DNA of 64,000 bases from Stercorarius parasiticus (lineage: Eukaryota; Chordata; Aves; Charadriiformes; Stercorariidae): NCBI GenBank assembly GCA_013396915.1, contig VWZL01000111.1:35075-99074 (forward strand), read 5' to 3'. Shown here one piece after another: positions 21,701-35,200 of this stretch (positions are counted from its first letter, which is position 1; each line of letters starts with the position of its first letter). The position numbers and the translations under genes were made by a program. The notes under the pieces are model-generated. The model did not search any database, was not told the origin of the DNA, and saw only the letters and a list, made by a program, of their open reading frames with translations.

Positions 21701-23228
21701 GCCGGCCAAGCTGTCCTCTTTCTGGGGGCTGGGTGGAGCAGAGAGGGAGAAGAAGGGCATGGCCATGGCGGCTTCCCTCGACCGCAGCGCCCGGGTATCC
21801 CGGGGCTGCACGGAGCCCGGCTCAGCTCTGTCTTTTGTTTCTCGGCTGGTTGGTGCCCCTTTAGCCAGGAGCCTCAGGGAAACCCTCTTCTCGCCTTCCC
21901 GTCCTGCCCCTGCTGACCCCCCCACCGAGAGCACCAGGGGCGGCTTAGCGCTTACGAGGGTCTCTGTTCGCAGTGCCGGGCTGCTCCCCCTCTCCTCCGC
22001 CCGGGAGCTCCTGACCAGCGTGCGGACGGTTGGGAGCTCGCAGCACTCCCCGTTGAAGTAGTACCCCCTGGTGCTCTTCCTCGCCGTCTTGCGGGACGCC
22101 ACTGACCGCTGGCTCTCGAAATGGCACTCGGTGATGGGCTGGCTGATGTAGACCACGTCGCACTGGTTGTCGTAGTCATTGATCCTCAGCCCCGATGTCT
22201 TCTTGCTCTTCCGAGTGGCTCTGAGGGAGGCAGCCTTGGCGCGGGGGTGCCCGCCGGGGGGCCGGTGGGTGGCTGGCGTGGCGCCAGCGGGCAGCCAGCC
22301 CTCTTTGGACTTGTCGAGGGGTCCCTTGTCGGCCGGGTGCAGGTGGCAGCCTGCCTTGCCCTTGGCCACGGCGTGCAGGTGGTTTTCTTGCTTTGGTCTC
22401 GCATCCTGTTCTTTCGTGTCTAAGTCCTGGTGCAAAGATGCTTTTGAGCTGCATTGCAAAGTGTTCTCTTTGTCGGCTCTGCGAGGGGGGGTCACCGCAA
22501 AGCCAGGATCCCAGGACTCTTCTGGCAGAGCTCTGAAAGAGCTCTTTTGGGACCCCAGACAGCCGTCTAAGCTGTCCTCACTGCCGTTCACATTTGCCAC
22601 CTTGACCGAGATATAACCTTCCACGAGAGTCTTACCTGCTAGCTGCTCTTTATTGTCCTCACACTTTCTGACACCGGCTTCTTGCTCGTGTCCAGTGGCT
22701 TGCTGCCCTTCCAGGCTTTTTGTGGCATGATGGAAATTCAAAGAGGAAGAGTTCAACATGCTGAGGTATCCTTGGGTGGAGCTATCCTTTGGACTAGCAG
22801 AACGAAGCCTGGTGACGGGGAGCTCAGAGAAGTCCCTTCTCAAAGCAGGACTGGAGCTCTCTGCTCTATCCAGAGACCTCAGCTCCGCCGGCTGCTTCGG
22901 GGCTTCTCCTGTGACATGCAGGGGGACATCGAACCCCGACTGTCCTGGGTCCGAGGAAGAAGGGGGCTTTGATTCAGTACAAGTAGCACCCTTATCCTGA
23001 TTTTCAGTGCTTCGCTGGCTACAACCAGAGCCACAAGTAGAGGCCTCCATGCTCTCGCATTCAGACAACGGCTGGCCTTCAGAGTCTGGTTGCACTTCAG
23101 TGTATATGTCGTTTAGCACACGAATGAATTGCTTCTGGTGATGTGTACACAGTCTGACCATAAACTTTTCCAGTGGAGACTTCGGCTGATTGTTAGAGTC
23201 TATTGCTATTGTCTCTGCTGCATCCTCT
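18743..23228 (-). CDS. LCOR: PALI1 (C10orf12) large terminal exon
   Basis: A 4486-base exon after acceptor CTCTCTAG encodes 1494 residues from EDAAETIAIDSNNQ to RSRLDPK, stop TAG 18743-18745. An N-terminal conserved block (SPLEKFMVRLCTHHQKQFIR) is followed by a long, low-conservation Ser/Pro/Glu-rich middle. A conserved region lies around 19650-20340 (FYNLRHTP; PKFMEWCAEEENQELIAEFN; SPVQMLFMKAFKLSDICQWF; KHLKKFA); this corresponds to the PRC2-interacting (PIP) domain of PALI1. The last ~250 residues are Lys/Arg-rich (KKRMLKESG, KGKENTSRR), fitting nuclear localisation and nucleic-acid contact. Identification rests on recall of human C10orf12/PALI1. Confidence 0.93.
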
Positions 23229-26200
23229 CTAGAGAGACAAAGAGAGAAGCAATCAGTGACATGTCCCAGGGAATAAAAGTTTACGCTGCAAAACTGGAAT
23301 AACCCTTCTCCTCCCACTCAGCACATCACTTGCCTGACCTCCAGGTGAGATCAAGCATGACAACCCCTCCAGCCCCCAGCATGCACACTTAGGTACGCAT
23401 AGTGCTGGCAGGACACGGACTGGCACTTCTGTTTGCCTCCCACTGCCAGAGCACCCATAACTACACTTCTGCCTAGGACATCCTGGTGTGTAGGCACCAC
23501 GTGACGTGCTCAAAGCAAACCTACATTTCCCAGTGAGAATCAAATCTAGTATCTGCACGGTGGCCGGTGTAGAAGTCCCAGAACTTTGGGGACTCCCCCC
23601 CCTCCCACCCCAGGACGGCTGGATCTGCACAGCCAGGCTGGGTGGGAGCAGAGCAGCGTCCCAGCTGGGCAGCCAGATGACAGAAGTCTTGAACTACTCT
23701 AAGTCTTCGAATTCTGCTTATGCCTCAGCGGCAGAAAAAGGTTCTCGGGCCAAATGAGCAGATCTGAGCCTCCTCTGTAATCAGTGCAGAAATTTTGACG
23801 AGTGGGAACGTGCAGGCAGCGATGCACCCTTGTGCGGTGTGCTGCCTTCCCGTTTGCACTGACCTTTGATTTACTGCCATTTAATAAAGCATCTCTGCAG
23901 CTGATGGGCTGACTGTCAATGTGCAGTGGTCGCTCAGAAAGGTGTGCTTCTACAGCACAGGATCACTGCCACTCGCTAGCTCTCAAACCAAGGCCATTAT
24001 CATTTACCTGCTTGGCAGAGGCAATTAATTAGGCCTTATTGGCGGAGAGGTTAAGGGATAATTACCCAGTGTTTGCATGAACTCATCAGGAGTGCCATGC
24101 CAGGTGCTGTTATCGAGACCGTATCGGTTCCCAACGGCAGCACAGGCGAACCCCACCCAGTCCCCGCCACACCGAGGGGGCTGTGCACCCTGGCACCCAT
24201 GCTGCCCGGCATGGGATCTTGGCCAGCGATGCTGCGTTGCTTTTCAGTAACAGTTGCACTTTGCACCTCCTGGCCTTGTACCAGAGGAGGGAAAGTCGTT
24301 CCCCCCCCCCCCCCGCTAAAGCCTTGCTCTCCCCTCCCCAGCATCAGAAGACGACCTCGCTCACTCACTGGGTCAAGGGGGACACGCTTATCGCAGGGTT
24401 TTGGGCCAGGGTGGGGAAAAGCAGTTTTATCTGGATTGGTTTTTCCCTCCCCACGCTGCCAGGACAGGCAGACAGGGAGAAAGAGCCCCCGTTCGGAGGA
24501 GCTGTCGGCAGAGAGGAGGAGGAAGGAAAGCCAGGGACCCGAGCCAGCAGGGCTCGGTGGCAGCCAGTGTGACAGAGCCAGCCCCAGGCAACCCTCACCT
24601 GCGGCTTGCTTACTGCTTGCTGGCTGCTTTCTTTGAACTGACAAGTGCCGGGGAAGGCACCGCCAGCAACCCGCTCCCCCCGGCTTGTGGGGTCTGCTCC
24701 CAAACCCGGCAAAGGGCAGGGAAAGGTGCTAAAAGGCCACTTTGAGCTCTGGGCTGGCCAAGTGGCACCTCTTCACTCAGAAAGGCTAGGCTGCAGCCAA
24801 GCCTGCCCTGAGCATCTGCTAGCCAGCCTTTGTCTTCCAGTTTGCCCAAGTTTTTAAGCATAATGAGGCTTCGCCTCTCAATCTCAGCCACTCAGTTTCC
24901 TTAAAGGCTTCTTGGGCAGGGTTTTCCCAAAACTGCCCAGAAAAGGCTGAGTGAGTTCCGGCACCTCCAGAACATACTGTCGGGTTTAGCAATAAAACAA
25001 CGTACCTCGAGACTGCTTTATTACACCCAGGCAAGAAAAACGCCCTCCAGCCACCATCTCAACTGGTTCTACCTGGCGCTGCGATGACTTTCAATTCGCA
25101 ACGCCTGGGATTAGTTTAAATAAAAAAATGCTCAGGTACAACCTGGCTCCTCTCCAGAGCCCTGCACGGGAAGGGTTATGTCAGCCAGGATCTCTTACAC
25201 AGCCCAGCTCCTCCCCTTGCCCTGCTGAATAACAAAGGGGATAAAAAAAAACCTTCCCCCCCCCTCCCCTGCAATAGGAGGGCTTGGAGCAGGGGGCTTT
25301 GCGAAGGGGCAGAGCTCAGCACGACTTTTTCTTTTTTTTTTTTTTTTCCACCTTGGCAAAGAGGGCGGTTGCTTTCCTCTCACCTGCTCGCAAAGCCCAG
25401 CTCCTAAGAGCGGCAGCCATCTTCCCCCACCGAGCCTGAATTTATAACGGCGGCGGCAGAGGTGTGGCCCTGCCCCGGCCCAGCCCGACGCTACCTTCCC
25501 CGGGCACCATCGGGAAGGTTATGAAGGCAAAAAAGCCAAGTCCCTCCTTGCTGGGGCGCCTTCGGGTGTGACAAGCAAATGGCTGCCAAGGAAGAGCCCG
25601 TGGCAGAGGCAAAGGGGTCGCCCAGGTGGGTGGCAAGGAGAAGAAGGCGAGTTACGGGCTGGGCAATGTCTGGCGAGGGAGGAGATGGTCGGTCTGTGTA
25701 AAAGACCCCAGTTTGGGAGAAGGGACCAAAGTGGCCGGGCATGGTCCATCCTCGCCTCGCAGTAGCGATGCCGAACGCAGACGTCTGCAGGTCACACCTG
25801 CTCAGCACGGGCGTGCGGGGCTGGAAAAGTCCTTTTCGTGTGGCAGAGGGGACTTGGACTCCCTGCTCCTAAAGGCGCGGGGGTGGCATTTGCGCCTTGC
25901 CTTCGCCTAGTTTCTTCCTCTGAAGTGTGACTGCAGGCACGGTGCTCATTTTCACCTTATTCACCCCAGTGTACTCCAAGGAGTCAATCTGAGATACGCA
26001 CAGCTCATCAAGCTGTAAACTTAAAAAACAGAGATAAATATTTCTCCTGCTTGACAAAGGAAATAAAACCATTCAGCCTCGATGTCCTTTGTCCTTAGAA
26101 GACCCATCTGAGGCTCAGTGACACAGTTCACCTGGTTCTGCAGGCGTGTCGCGTTCAGGGTCGCCTGCTTTCACATCACTTTGGCTCAAAGATGGGCTGC

Positions 26201-29200
26201 AACTTCTCATCTTGAGCTCATCTGCTCCTTCCCCAGCCCACCCCCTTTGGGGTGCTGCAGGCAGCATCACCTTTTCCTGGGTTTCAGGATAACATTGAGG
26301 CAGAGGTCTCTCCCCAACACCTGTGGCCGGGATCTGAGCGTGGCTGGATCCCGCCTTTGTCCTTTCTCTCCTCATCCCTCTGGGGTGCTGAACCGCAGCC
26401 TGTGCCTCTCCATCCCCAGATCTCCCCGACACAGCTTGGTGCTCCCTGGGACCTGCCAATCCATGTGCCTTGGGACCTGACCAGCATTTTCCCCCATTCC
26501 TGTCTGTTCTGGCTGTTACCAGTAAATAAAACATGCCCTTGGCCATTCTTTCACCTGACAGCCGATGGATGCAGGATTGCTCACATCCTCCTTACTTAAG
26601 GCAGTTTTGGAGAAGAGAGTGTTTCACGCTCAGATGTAATAGAAGAGTTTATTTCAAGTGCCCCACAGCTTCAGGCAGGGTTGCTTATGGACTGTGTAAA
26701 CTGTTGCAGAGAAACTATTTATTTACGTGGCTTATCAGAGAGGAGAGGAGAGGTGAGCTGATTGCAGAGCTGAAGTGTCTTCCTGGGGGAAGGTGCTGGG
26801 TACTAACAGGTTCCTCAGCCCTTCTGGCAAAGGCGCAGTGGGAGCTGAAGACCGACCGGCAGACGCAGAGGATGGGAATTAGGAAGGTGCTTTTAAACAG
26901 GAGGAAAAATTGTTCTTGGGAGGCAGCCACCTCTGCCTTTTGGGAGGCACCGGTCAGCAGACAAGCAAGGGTGCCCAGGGCTGCCCATACCATCTGCAGC
27001 CTTCTCCTGGTGCCCACACTCAGCCCTTCCCGCGGGGCTTGGCTTGAGGCTCTCTGAGCTTTGGGTGTGCATGAGGAATGTGCCACCTCTCCCAAGGGCT
27101 GCAGAAGCCACAAGCCCAACGCAGCTCCGTGGCTGGGTGAGGTGACTTACTGGGGATCCTCCATGCCTGGGTACCCGTTATGGGGTATCCAGAAAGATTC
27201 AGTGCGACGGGAGAGACAACCCACCTGCCAGTGAGCTTTCCCGCAGCGCCTGGGAGATGGCAGGTCTGCCCTTTCTGGCCCTGAAAGCTGCCTGCACAAG
27301 GCTGCGGTTGCTGGGGGCTCCTCTGCTCCCGCGCCCCAACGCCCCGCTTCCAGCGCCGCTGCAGCACAAGACACCCCGGCGTCCCGAGCGAATCTTATCA
27401 CCTGAGCCCCTCGCTACCTCCTGGCCCTTCTAGCTTTCCCAGGGCAGCCCTGTTCTCTCCTCCTTCCCCGCCTGCCGCAGAAGGTGTCAGAGGCATCAAG
27501 GGGCAGGAGCTGTCAGAGACACAAACGGAGCTGTTGCTACGCAACCCTGGCGGCGCAGCAATTAACGCGGGGGAAAACGTGCTGTGCTCTAAAGCTATTT
27601 GCATAGCTGCGTGCTGCAATACATTTGTTTGCATTGTGCCTTTACTGTTTAGTGGAGTTTGAAGTGTACCCTCCCCCAGCTCTTGCTTGGTGGGGGGGGG
27701 ACAACGACTCGGGGCTTCCAACAAAGGCCATGCGGTTGGGGACGATGGGGCTGGGGGAAGGCAGGGGTTTGTCTGTCCGCAACACCTATAGACTGCGCAG
27801 GTATAGGATTTACAGTATGGGGAGGAAAGGCCGAGCTTCCTGGATTTCACCCTGTGCAGCCCCGGGACCTTTGCCCCCACCCCTTGCAGAGCCAGTTCCC
27901 GCCGTGCCCCTGACCTGCTGGTGGGGTTGCCACTTCTCCCCTTTTCCGGGCACACCAGGGTGACATTGCGCTTGCTCTGCTTGGGAATGCCAGAAACAGA
28001 GCTTCAGGGGCAGCCCAGCCTGCCTCTGGTTCAAGAGTCTATTTTGGGGGGGAAGCAAGGGGGCAGAAGAAAGAGAGGGAGAAAGAAATCAACTGGTTCA
28101 CACCAACCTACCTGGAATGCCGGTCTCCGAAAACCTGCCGATTGCCAACTGCAATCTTCTGGTTTGCCCACCCCAAGTTTCTCACTATTGAACATGAAGC
28201 CTGTGCCCTTTTTGGGCTTCTTTTTTTTAGCCCTTGAACATCGCTTTGATTGATTATAAGTTTACAGGTATGTTTTGTACCTCAGAGGCACAAGAAGCAG
28301 CAGCAGAACAAAAGTTCAAGGCTAAGTGTTTCTGTTCCTTTCAGACCACTCTAAGCACCAGGATTATAGTTCTGTAAAAGAAACAAAACATAGCTATAAA
28401 CTTATAAAATCCAATTTAGTATCCTTACGGGGACAACCTCTCCCCTCCCTCTCCTGCTGTCATACAGCTGACTCTGTGCCAGCCAGTGGAGCGTTGCCTT
28501 ACACCACCCAAAACCGGGGGTACCACTGGAGTACCCCCACCAAGCCGAAGGGTGACTAAAAGCAGAGGTTTGAGAAACGTGGATGACTAAGAAGAAAGCC
28601 TAACTTGTGAGCAACGCTCTCCATCAGCTGAACTCAAAGCAGTGGCCATGCCCACTTTGACCCCAAGGTCCCCTCCGGTGGCACCTCCAGCCCTGCTGGT
28701 TTCAGCCACTTTATTTATTTTTCAGGGCGAGTGGAAATGCCATTTTGAGGGATGGCAAAGGAGGAGCAGCCTCTCAAAAGGCGCTGGCTCACTGTCGGCA
28801 GTCAGGTGAGCTGACCCCAGCCCCGGGGGCGTTGTGGACCCTGCGTGCTAAACCTGTGCTCCAAAGCAGCTGTGGCAGCGGGTTGCCAAAGGTGGGCTCG
28901 CTTTCCCCACTGCCGGGGGGGGCCTGCATGTGGAGCCACACCAGGGTGGAAGGGGGAAATGAGCTCTCTGCCGGCCCCGGTTCATCTCGCTGGAGCGGCT
29001 GTGCAAAGGCAAACACCACCAGGGAAAGGCACCAGATCCAGGCAGGAGGTGGCACCGCATCTTTCAGCAGCACACCAATGTCACCACGGCGGACACGGAG
29101 CCACAGCTACTGCCAGCTCTCTGCCTGAAATTACTATCCCAGGGCGGCAAAAGGCAGCCCACGTTGCATCTTCCCTGCTCCCTTTGACACGCGATATGGT

Positions 29201-32200
29201 GCTCAAACCCATCGTCACCCCTAGCTGCAGCAAAGACACAGTGCTTTGAGCGGCGGGGGTGAGGGGACGCGTTTCCTTCTGCTGGCACCGCTCTGGGATG
29301 CGGCAATCCCTCACAGGGGATGGGCAAAACAGCCATGTAAGCCACCGCAGCCAGATTTTCCGTAGCTCATCTCTCAAAGCCCCAATTACAGGCTGACACT
29401 GGATGTACCAGTTTAAATGCCTGTATTTCAATCCTCAGAAATATGCCTGGCACCTCACACTCCCCACACAGATGAATGAGTCCCTTCACACCTCTGTGGG
29501 TGCTACAGTAATTCTCTCTTGCTGCACTGAAAAAAAAAATACAGAAAAGCAGCACTGAAAGAGCTGAGGCTCCACACAACAGCTATGAAGGAGAAAAAGC
29601 ATTTTTCTTCTCTAAATTAAAAGCTGAAGTTGTGCAAAGCACAGCCAAAATAACTACGGAAATATTGCTGCGGAGTTCTCAAGGTCCCTGAATTTACGCC
29701 GTCCTTGGAGACGCGCGTGGGGACGGATTGAGCTGGCATTTCAACTGAAAAGCAGGAAGAAACAAGTTATAGATGGGGTTTTGTTTGGTTGGGGTTTTTT
29801 GTCAGCTGCATGTATTCGTCAAGGTATCCAGGTTGTACAATAAGCCAACTGGCTGGATAAACAACAGACATCCTTTACAGATTCAGACTTTTAACCCTTC
29901 AGAGTAGTGCCTTTCGTTTGTTTGTTTATTTTTGAAGTAGTTAAACATTAAAAATCACCTTCTCCCCACCTGCAGCCAAGTGAAAATCAAACAAACCAAA
30001 GTTGGTTTTACATTAAAAAAGAAACAATAGCAACCTCAAATAAGTTTATCTTTTTTATATTCCTGTCATAGCTTCCTCCACTCCCACCTTCCCCAAGTAA
30101 CTAACCCAACCGTATTCTGTAGTAGTTTGTCATCGCCTGTGATACTTCTAATACAATATTTAATGACTAATTAAAAACCTTACCACTGAGCTATTGCTTT
30201 AAAACCAAGGGAAATTTATCACGTTGGAAACATCATTCTACATACTAGCTTTCAAAGCCTTTCCACAATTGTCCTTGCTAATTTTTCTAATTACCAAGGA
30301 CATCTGGGATCTTCCCTTTAAGGAAAAAAAAAATAAATTACCATGAGTGTTTCTCTCTGAGGCCATACTCAGCATCTTCCCGGAGCTAGGTGCTCCAAAA
30401 GAATAGATAGCACCAGAAGACCAGAATAGATGGAAAAGCAGCACCAGAAGACAGATAACAAAAGTGTGGAGGGCAAAAAAAAAAAAAGTTCTAACAAGGA
30501 TATTCACAGCTCTGCACATGTTTTAAAAAAAGCAGCACCCAGTTAAGGCAAGGGGTAACAAACCGCGGGGACCAGTCCTATGGCGTAGGGAGGGATGCCC
30601 TGAGTGTCGTTAGCAGTCCTGGGTCCAAGTCGGGAAGGCAACCTGGCTCGGGACACGAGGTGAGGCGGGTCTGTGGCCGCTCTCCTGCTCCCCAGCCCAA
30701 CGCTGCCCATCCGTCCCGCAGTAAACCGGGGACAAAGCTGTCCCTGCCCAGCCCTTGGGAACACACAGCCCGGTCAGATGGAGCCACAGCAACCACAGAG
30801 GTTCAACAACAGGTGAACCCCCCACCGAAGGTGCACTCATGGGCAGTAAATTAAGGCTTGCAGCAGGATATGCTGCACTGCAATAAATCCCACCTTCCCC
30901 TCCCACCCTTCTGGAGAGTGGAAGAAAACTGATGGCCCCTCTGCAGACATCGCCGGCCCCAGCCCCAGCAGGCACATCGCTACACGCAGCTACTCGCTAC
31001 TACTTCTAGAAGTCTTCACGGATTTTATAGTCTGCAAATATCCAGGATTTTTTTTTTTTTTTTTTTTACAACATGGACACGAAAAACCAAATGCAGCAAC
31101 TATGCAGAGCACTCGCGAGAGCTAAACACACTCAGCACAACCCGGTCGCCAAAGCTTGGGAGGGGCCGGTGGAAGACATTTGGAGAGCAGAGGGTATCTT
31201 GGGTGTAATTAACAGACGTTGGGGGACATGACCCCATTTCAGATAACCTGGAGACTCAGATAATTGGGCCTCAGATAATCAAGGCCATGCCGTTAATAGA
31301 AACAGCATCCCGGCTCCTAACGGCAGTGCTCCCCACGTGCTGATGCTACACCTTCCTCGCACGAAAACGCCTAGTGAAATATGAATTAGTGGTTTGATAC
31401 GTGTCCGCATTCTCCGTCAAGCGCCGGGGCTGAGCAGCAAACCCTGTCTCTGATGCAGCACTTTGGGAAATAGGTTAAGGCAGAGAAGCGTATTGCAGCC
31501 CCCGATGCCTGGGGACGAGGCTGCCTCGGCGCTGATGGGCTAGGGAAGCTCTATTTTGAAAGTGGGTTAATTTAACTGCCATTCAACTACCATTAAACGA
31601 TGTAGGTTAATTTTATAGTCAGATAACTATTAAGAAACCAAAACATACGGCAGGAAACGTCTCTGTGCATGTCAGTGGGGAGAGGTTTCCTCTGCGCTAA
31701 TGCACACCCCTCCCCTTCAGCGCAAACCTCTCATCCTTCCATTTCTGCACATCCCTCACATCATCTCTTTTTTTTTTTTTTTCTTTTTTTAACCCTTGTC
31801 ATTGCACGCTATTGTCCTTCCTCCCCCGCTTAAGACAGTCTATTCTCCTCTCAAAAATTCACCTTGGTATCCCGGCCCACAATTATATTTCTCCTTCATT
31901 TACATCTCAATGCTAAAGGAAGACTAACAAATAAACCTTGTCCGACCACGGCGAATGTCCACTAAAACAGGTCCCATCTCCCCCACGCATCCGTTATTTG
32001 TCCAGCTACGTGGCAAACCGAGGCAGGGAACTACACCTTGCTTAGCATGTAACACGCCGCCACCAGTAATACAGACAGTTTTCTTTTGGGGTTATTTACC
32101 ATATTTAAAGCTTCCTCGATCTTGGCAGGTTACCCTTTATAATCGGATGCCACAGTTAAAATGTACTTTATCTCTGTGCTATTTTCCTTGCCGCAGCATA

Positions 32201-35200
32201 ATGGTAGGTATTGTTTGTTTCTTCATACCGGGGACAAAATCCCACCAATTGCTGGTTTGCCATAAAGCGAAAAATAAAAGGGGGAAAAGAAAATTATCAA
32301 CAAGAGCTTATGCCTGCGAAGGAACAGATCCCTTGGAAAAAGCTGAAGTGACTCATCGCTCCTCAGCGAGGAAAGAGCGAGGACCAGAGCCAGGCAGATC
32401 CCCCCGAGGTGCCTTCACAGATTGCCTCCCTCCGACTTCTGCACCTCCCTGGTCCCACTGCTCCCACCAGCAGGAAAATGAGTCCCGAACCTTTGCAGAG
32501 GAAACCAAAGCGATGATGACCCATTAGCACATGCTGCCCATCAAGCACTTGCGCATCTCCCCTACCGCAGACATTTTTTATCATATTAACAGTAAGTGCA
32601 TTACGTAAACCCTGAAAGCTCAGAGAAATGAACTCACGCTTAACCATGCGGTGGAAACGGGACCACAGCGCTAACGGGATGCTGTCGTTTTTACGTGACC
32701 AGAGAAATCCAGCATGGGACCATCCCCAGAAATTGCAGCAAAACCACCTCTGAAAAACCCTCTTTGCATGTTCAGATGGCGAAGCCAAGAGCCCAAACCA
32801 TGTACGCCGTGGGGATTTTTGACCCACAAGAGGCTAAGTGCCAGATTCCCTGTTGTCCTGCTGCGGCCTCACTATTCCTGTTAATCTCACGAGGAAACTC
32901 CTTTTTTTTTTTTTGCTCAGGAGCTATAAAAAATCAGATGAAACAGGCAAAACCCAAACCTCATCAACCTGCTCTTTGCCAGCAGAAAGCCACTACGTTT
33001 GTCACTTTGTGCTAGGTTACACAGATTTTAAGCTTTATTACTAATCGTTATTCCTAATTTAATAATAAGACCATTAAAGGAGCCAAAAGGCATATTTCTT
33101 TTGAATGCAGAGTTATGTTATTTTTGCTTTTTATCAATTGCAATCCAGTCCACGCTCAAACAAAAGTAAAGGCACCGACATAAGGGCAAGTATAGGCAAG
33201 AACGCTAGAATGAAAGAGCAGCCACCCTTACCGTACACGCTTGTGTCTGTTAGAGAAAAGCCAACATAGGTCCTGAAACAGGAGCAAAAATCTCCTTTTT
33301 TTTTTTTAACGCATCAGCAGAAAAGCTCACGGAATTAGAGCTATGCAAGCCTCCAGCAAGCAGTGAGGTTGGGCAGCTGTCACCCTGCTCCAACGAGAAC
33401 TTTGTTTTTAGCAAACGCACTTCAGGTACAGAGCAAGCAGGTTTAGCGTTCACATCTTGGGCTGTCTGATGGCTAGAAATCAGAAGAAAACTTGTATTTC
33501 TCTACAAACAGAGTACATTTGTTATGAAAGCTTCTCACTCAAACCCAGAATCCTACAGTACCTTTTTTTACAGTCTTTTAAAGTCAAATTGTTTTAAACC
33601 ACCGCTAACCCCTCAAACACAGCTGCTTGCTTTAAAGACCTGACAGGAATCTGAGGAAGATACCACGGGTGACCACAGCACGTCTGAAAACAGGGGGGGG
33701 AAAATGCACCACCACCTTCACCTAAAAGGGGAAACGTGTCGGAAACTACTGGAGTCTCTAAGGAAGCACCTCAGGCTTAGCTGAGAGCACGGGTCCCTGC
33801 ACACCTAGCAGTTGTGTGTAGGAAAACCACTTCCCATGTGTAGGGAAGCTTTTTGGCTTTTCCCATTGTCGGTTTTCCCCCTGCAGAGCCAGAGGAACTC
33901 CCGACAATCAGTGTCAGAGCCTTCCTTCTAAAGCTCAGTGAGGAGAAAAGCAGAGTCAAAAGGCTCGGCTTTAAGAAAGGAAACCATAAAAGCCCCTTTC
34001 AAAGTTAGGAATGTCATTCCCAAACTAGTTAAGCAAGCCCTAGGCTTTATTAGCTGGGCAGGAGGGATCCGGGACATGTGATGATGGGATCTCAGTCAGC
34101 AAAAAACCCCCACCTTAGCAGGTGTAACAAAACGGCCTATTTAGCACTAGGATTTTTACAGAGGGTTTGCTGATAATCCTGTCCAGACAAACCACTCCTC
34201 CCGTCGGCAAGAGGCGGGCTGATCTGCACCTGGAGGCAGGAGTCCAGCCAAGGCGGGCACGCAAGCTGTGACCGAGCTAGCCCAGGTGACCGCAGGCAGG
34301 GAGATGAGGCAGGAGCCGCCACAGGGGCCGGGAGACAAGTGTCGCTGGATCCAGGCTAAAGCCTCTGCCCTGTCCTCCACGGCGGGACTGTGGGCGCTTG
34401 GTAGGTGACAGCCCGAGGATCTGGTGGGTCCCTCGGGGGGGGTGCAGCTGTATTTCCGTACAGGCAACCTTTGTATTTTCAGGCAGCAGCTCTTGTATTT
34501 CTACGCTCTGAAATGTACCTTAAGCGCTCCTAATTTCAGCTGAGCTTTAAAACAATTCCTGGAGATTTGAGCTGTAGCCATCTCATATAAAAAACTGCCT
34601 TTTAGTCGAGCGTGTACTCAGTAAACCTCCTGCAGAGCCGCACGACACCTGCAGAGGAGGAGGCGGCGGCAAGAGAAGACTAGAAGTTTTCTTTCAAACA
34701 CAACCTGTAAATTCTGACACTTTAAAAAGTGACCTGTAAATGTAAGGTGCAATTGTTTTGTGTTCCCTCTCCATGATACTAAAAGAGAGCTTTAAAAGGT
34801 TGTGTTGGCTGGGGTCTTTAGGGAGGCGGGCAAGAAGGAACTTAATTAATTCATAATTCACAAGCGTGAAGTCTTTCAGATTTCTTCTGAACTTTCCTAC
34901 TTAACAACTGAGAACATGTCGGATTTCAAGTCACAGAGGCTGCCTCAGAGGAACTAGATCAGGGGAAAGAGTGCTCCCACAAAAGGTGTTATTTGGGATC
35001 CTTCCAGCATTGTAACATCTATTAAAGCATCTTGAGAGTAACTATATTAAAAAGATCAACTTTTATTTTAATCTCTTTGCCATCTTCACGGTATCAAACT
35101 CCATATTCCTGGATTTGCCCCTAACACTTCAAGCTCCGTTTTTGAAATTGCTTTTGGTCTGTACCTCTGTTCCTGCGTACAGGACTTGCATTCCTTAACA

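Noticed and set aside
20919..22061. 380-codon open frame on the + strand
   Set aside because: It lies wholly antisense to the PALI1 exon; its composition follows from the GC-rich, stop-poor complement of a real coding sequence. No splice sites or homology support it.
24051..24644. 197-codon - strand open frame upstream of the PALI1 exon
   Set aside because: No recognisable domain, an overlapping + strand frame of similar length, and low-complexity GC-rich composition; considered chance.
27597..27604. Exact octamer ATTTGCAT (POU-factor site)
   Set aside because: A single 8-base match is expected by chance in a window of this size; no other regulatory evidence nearby.
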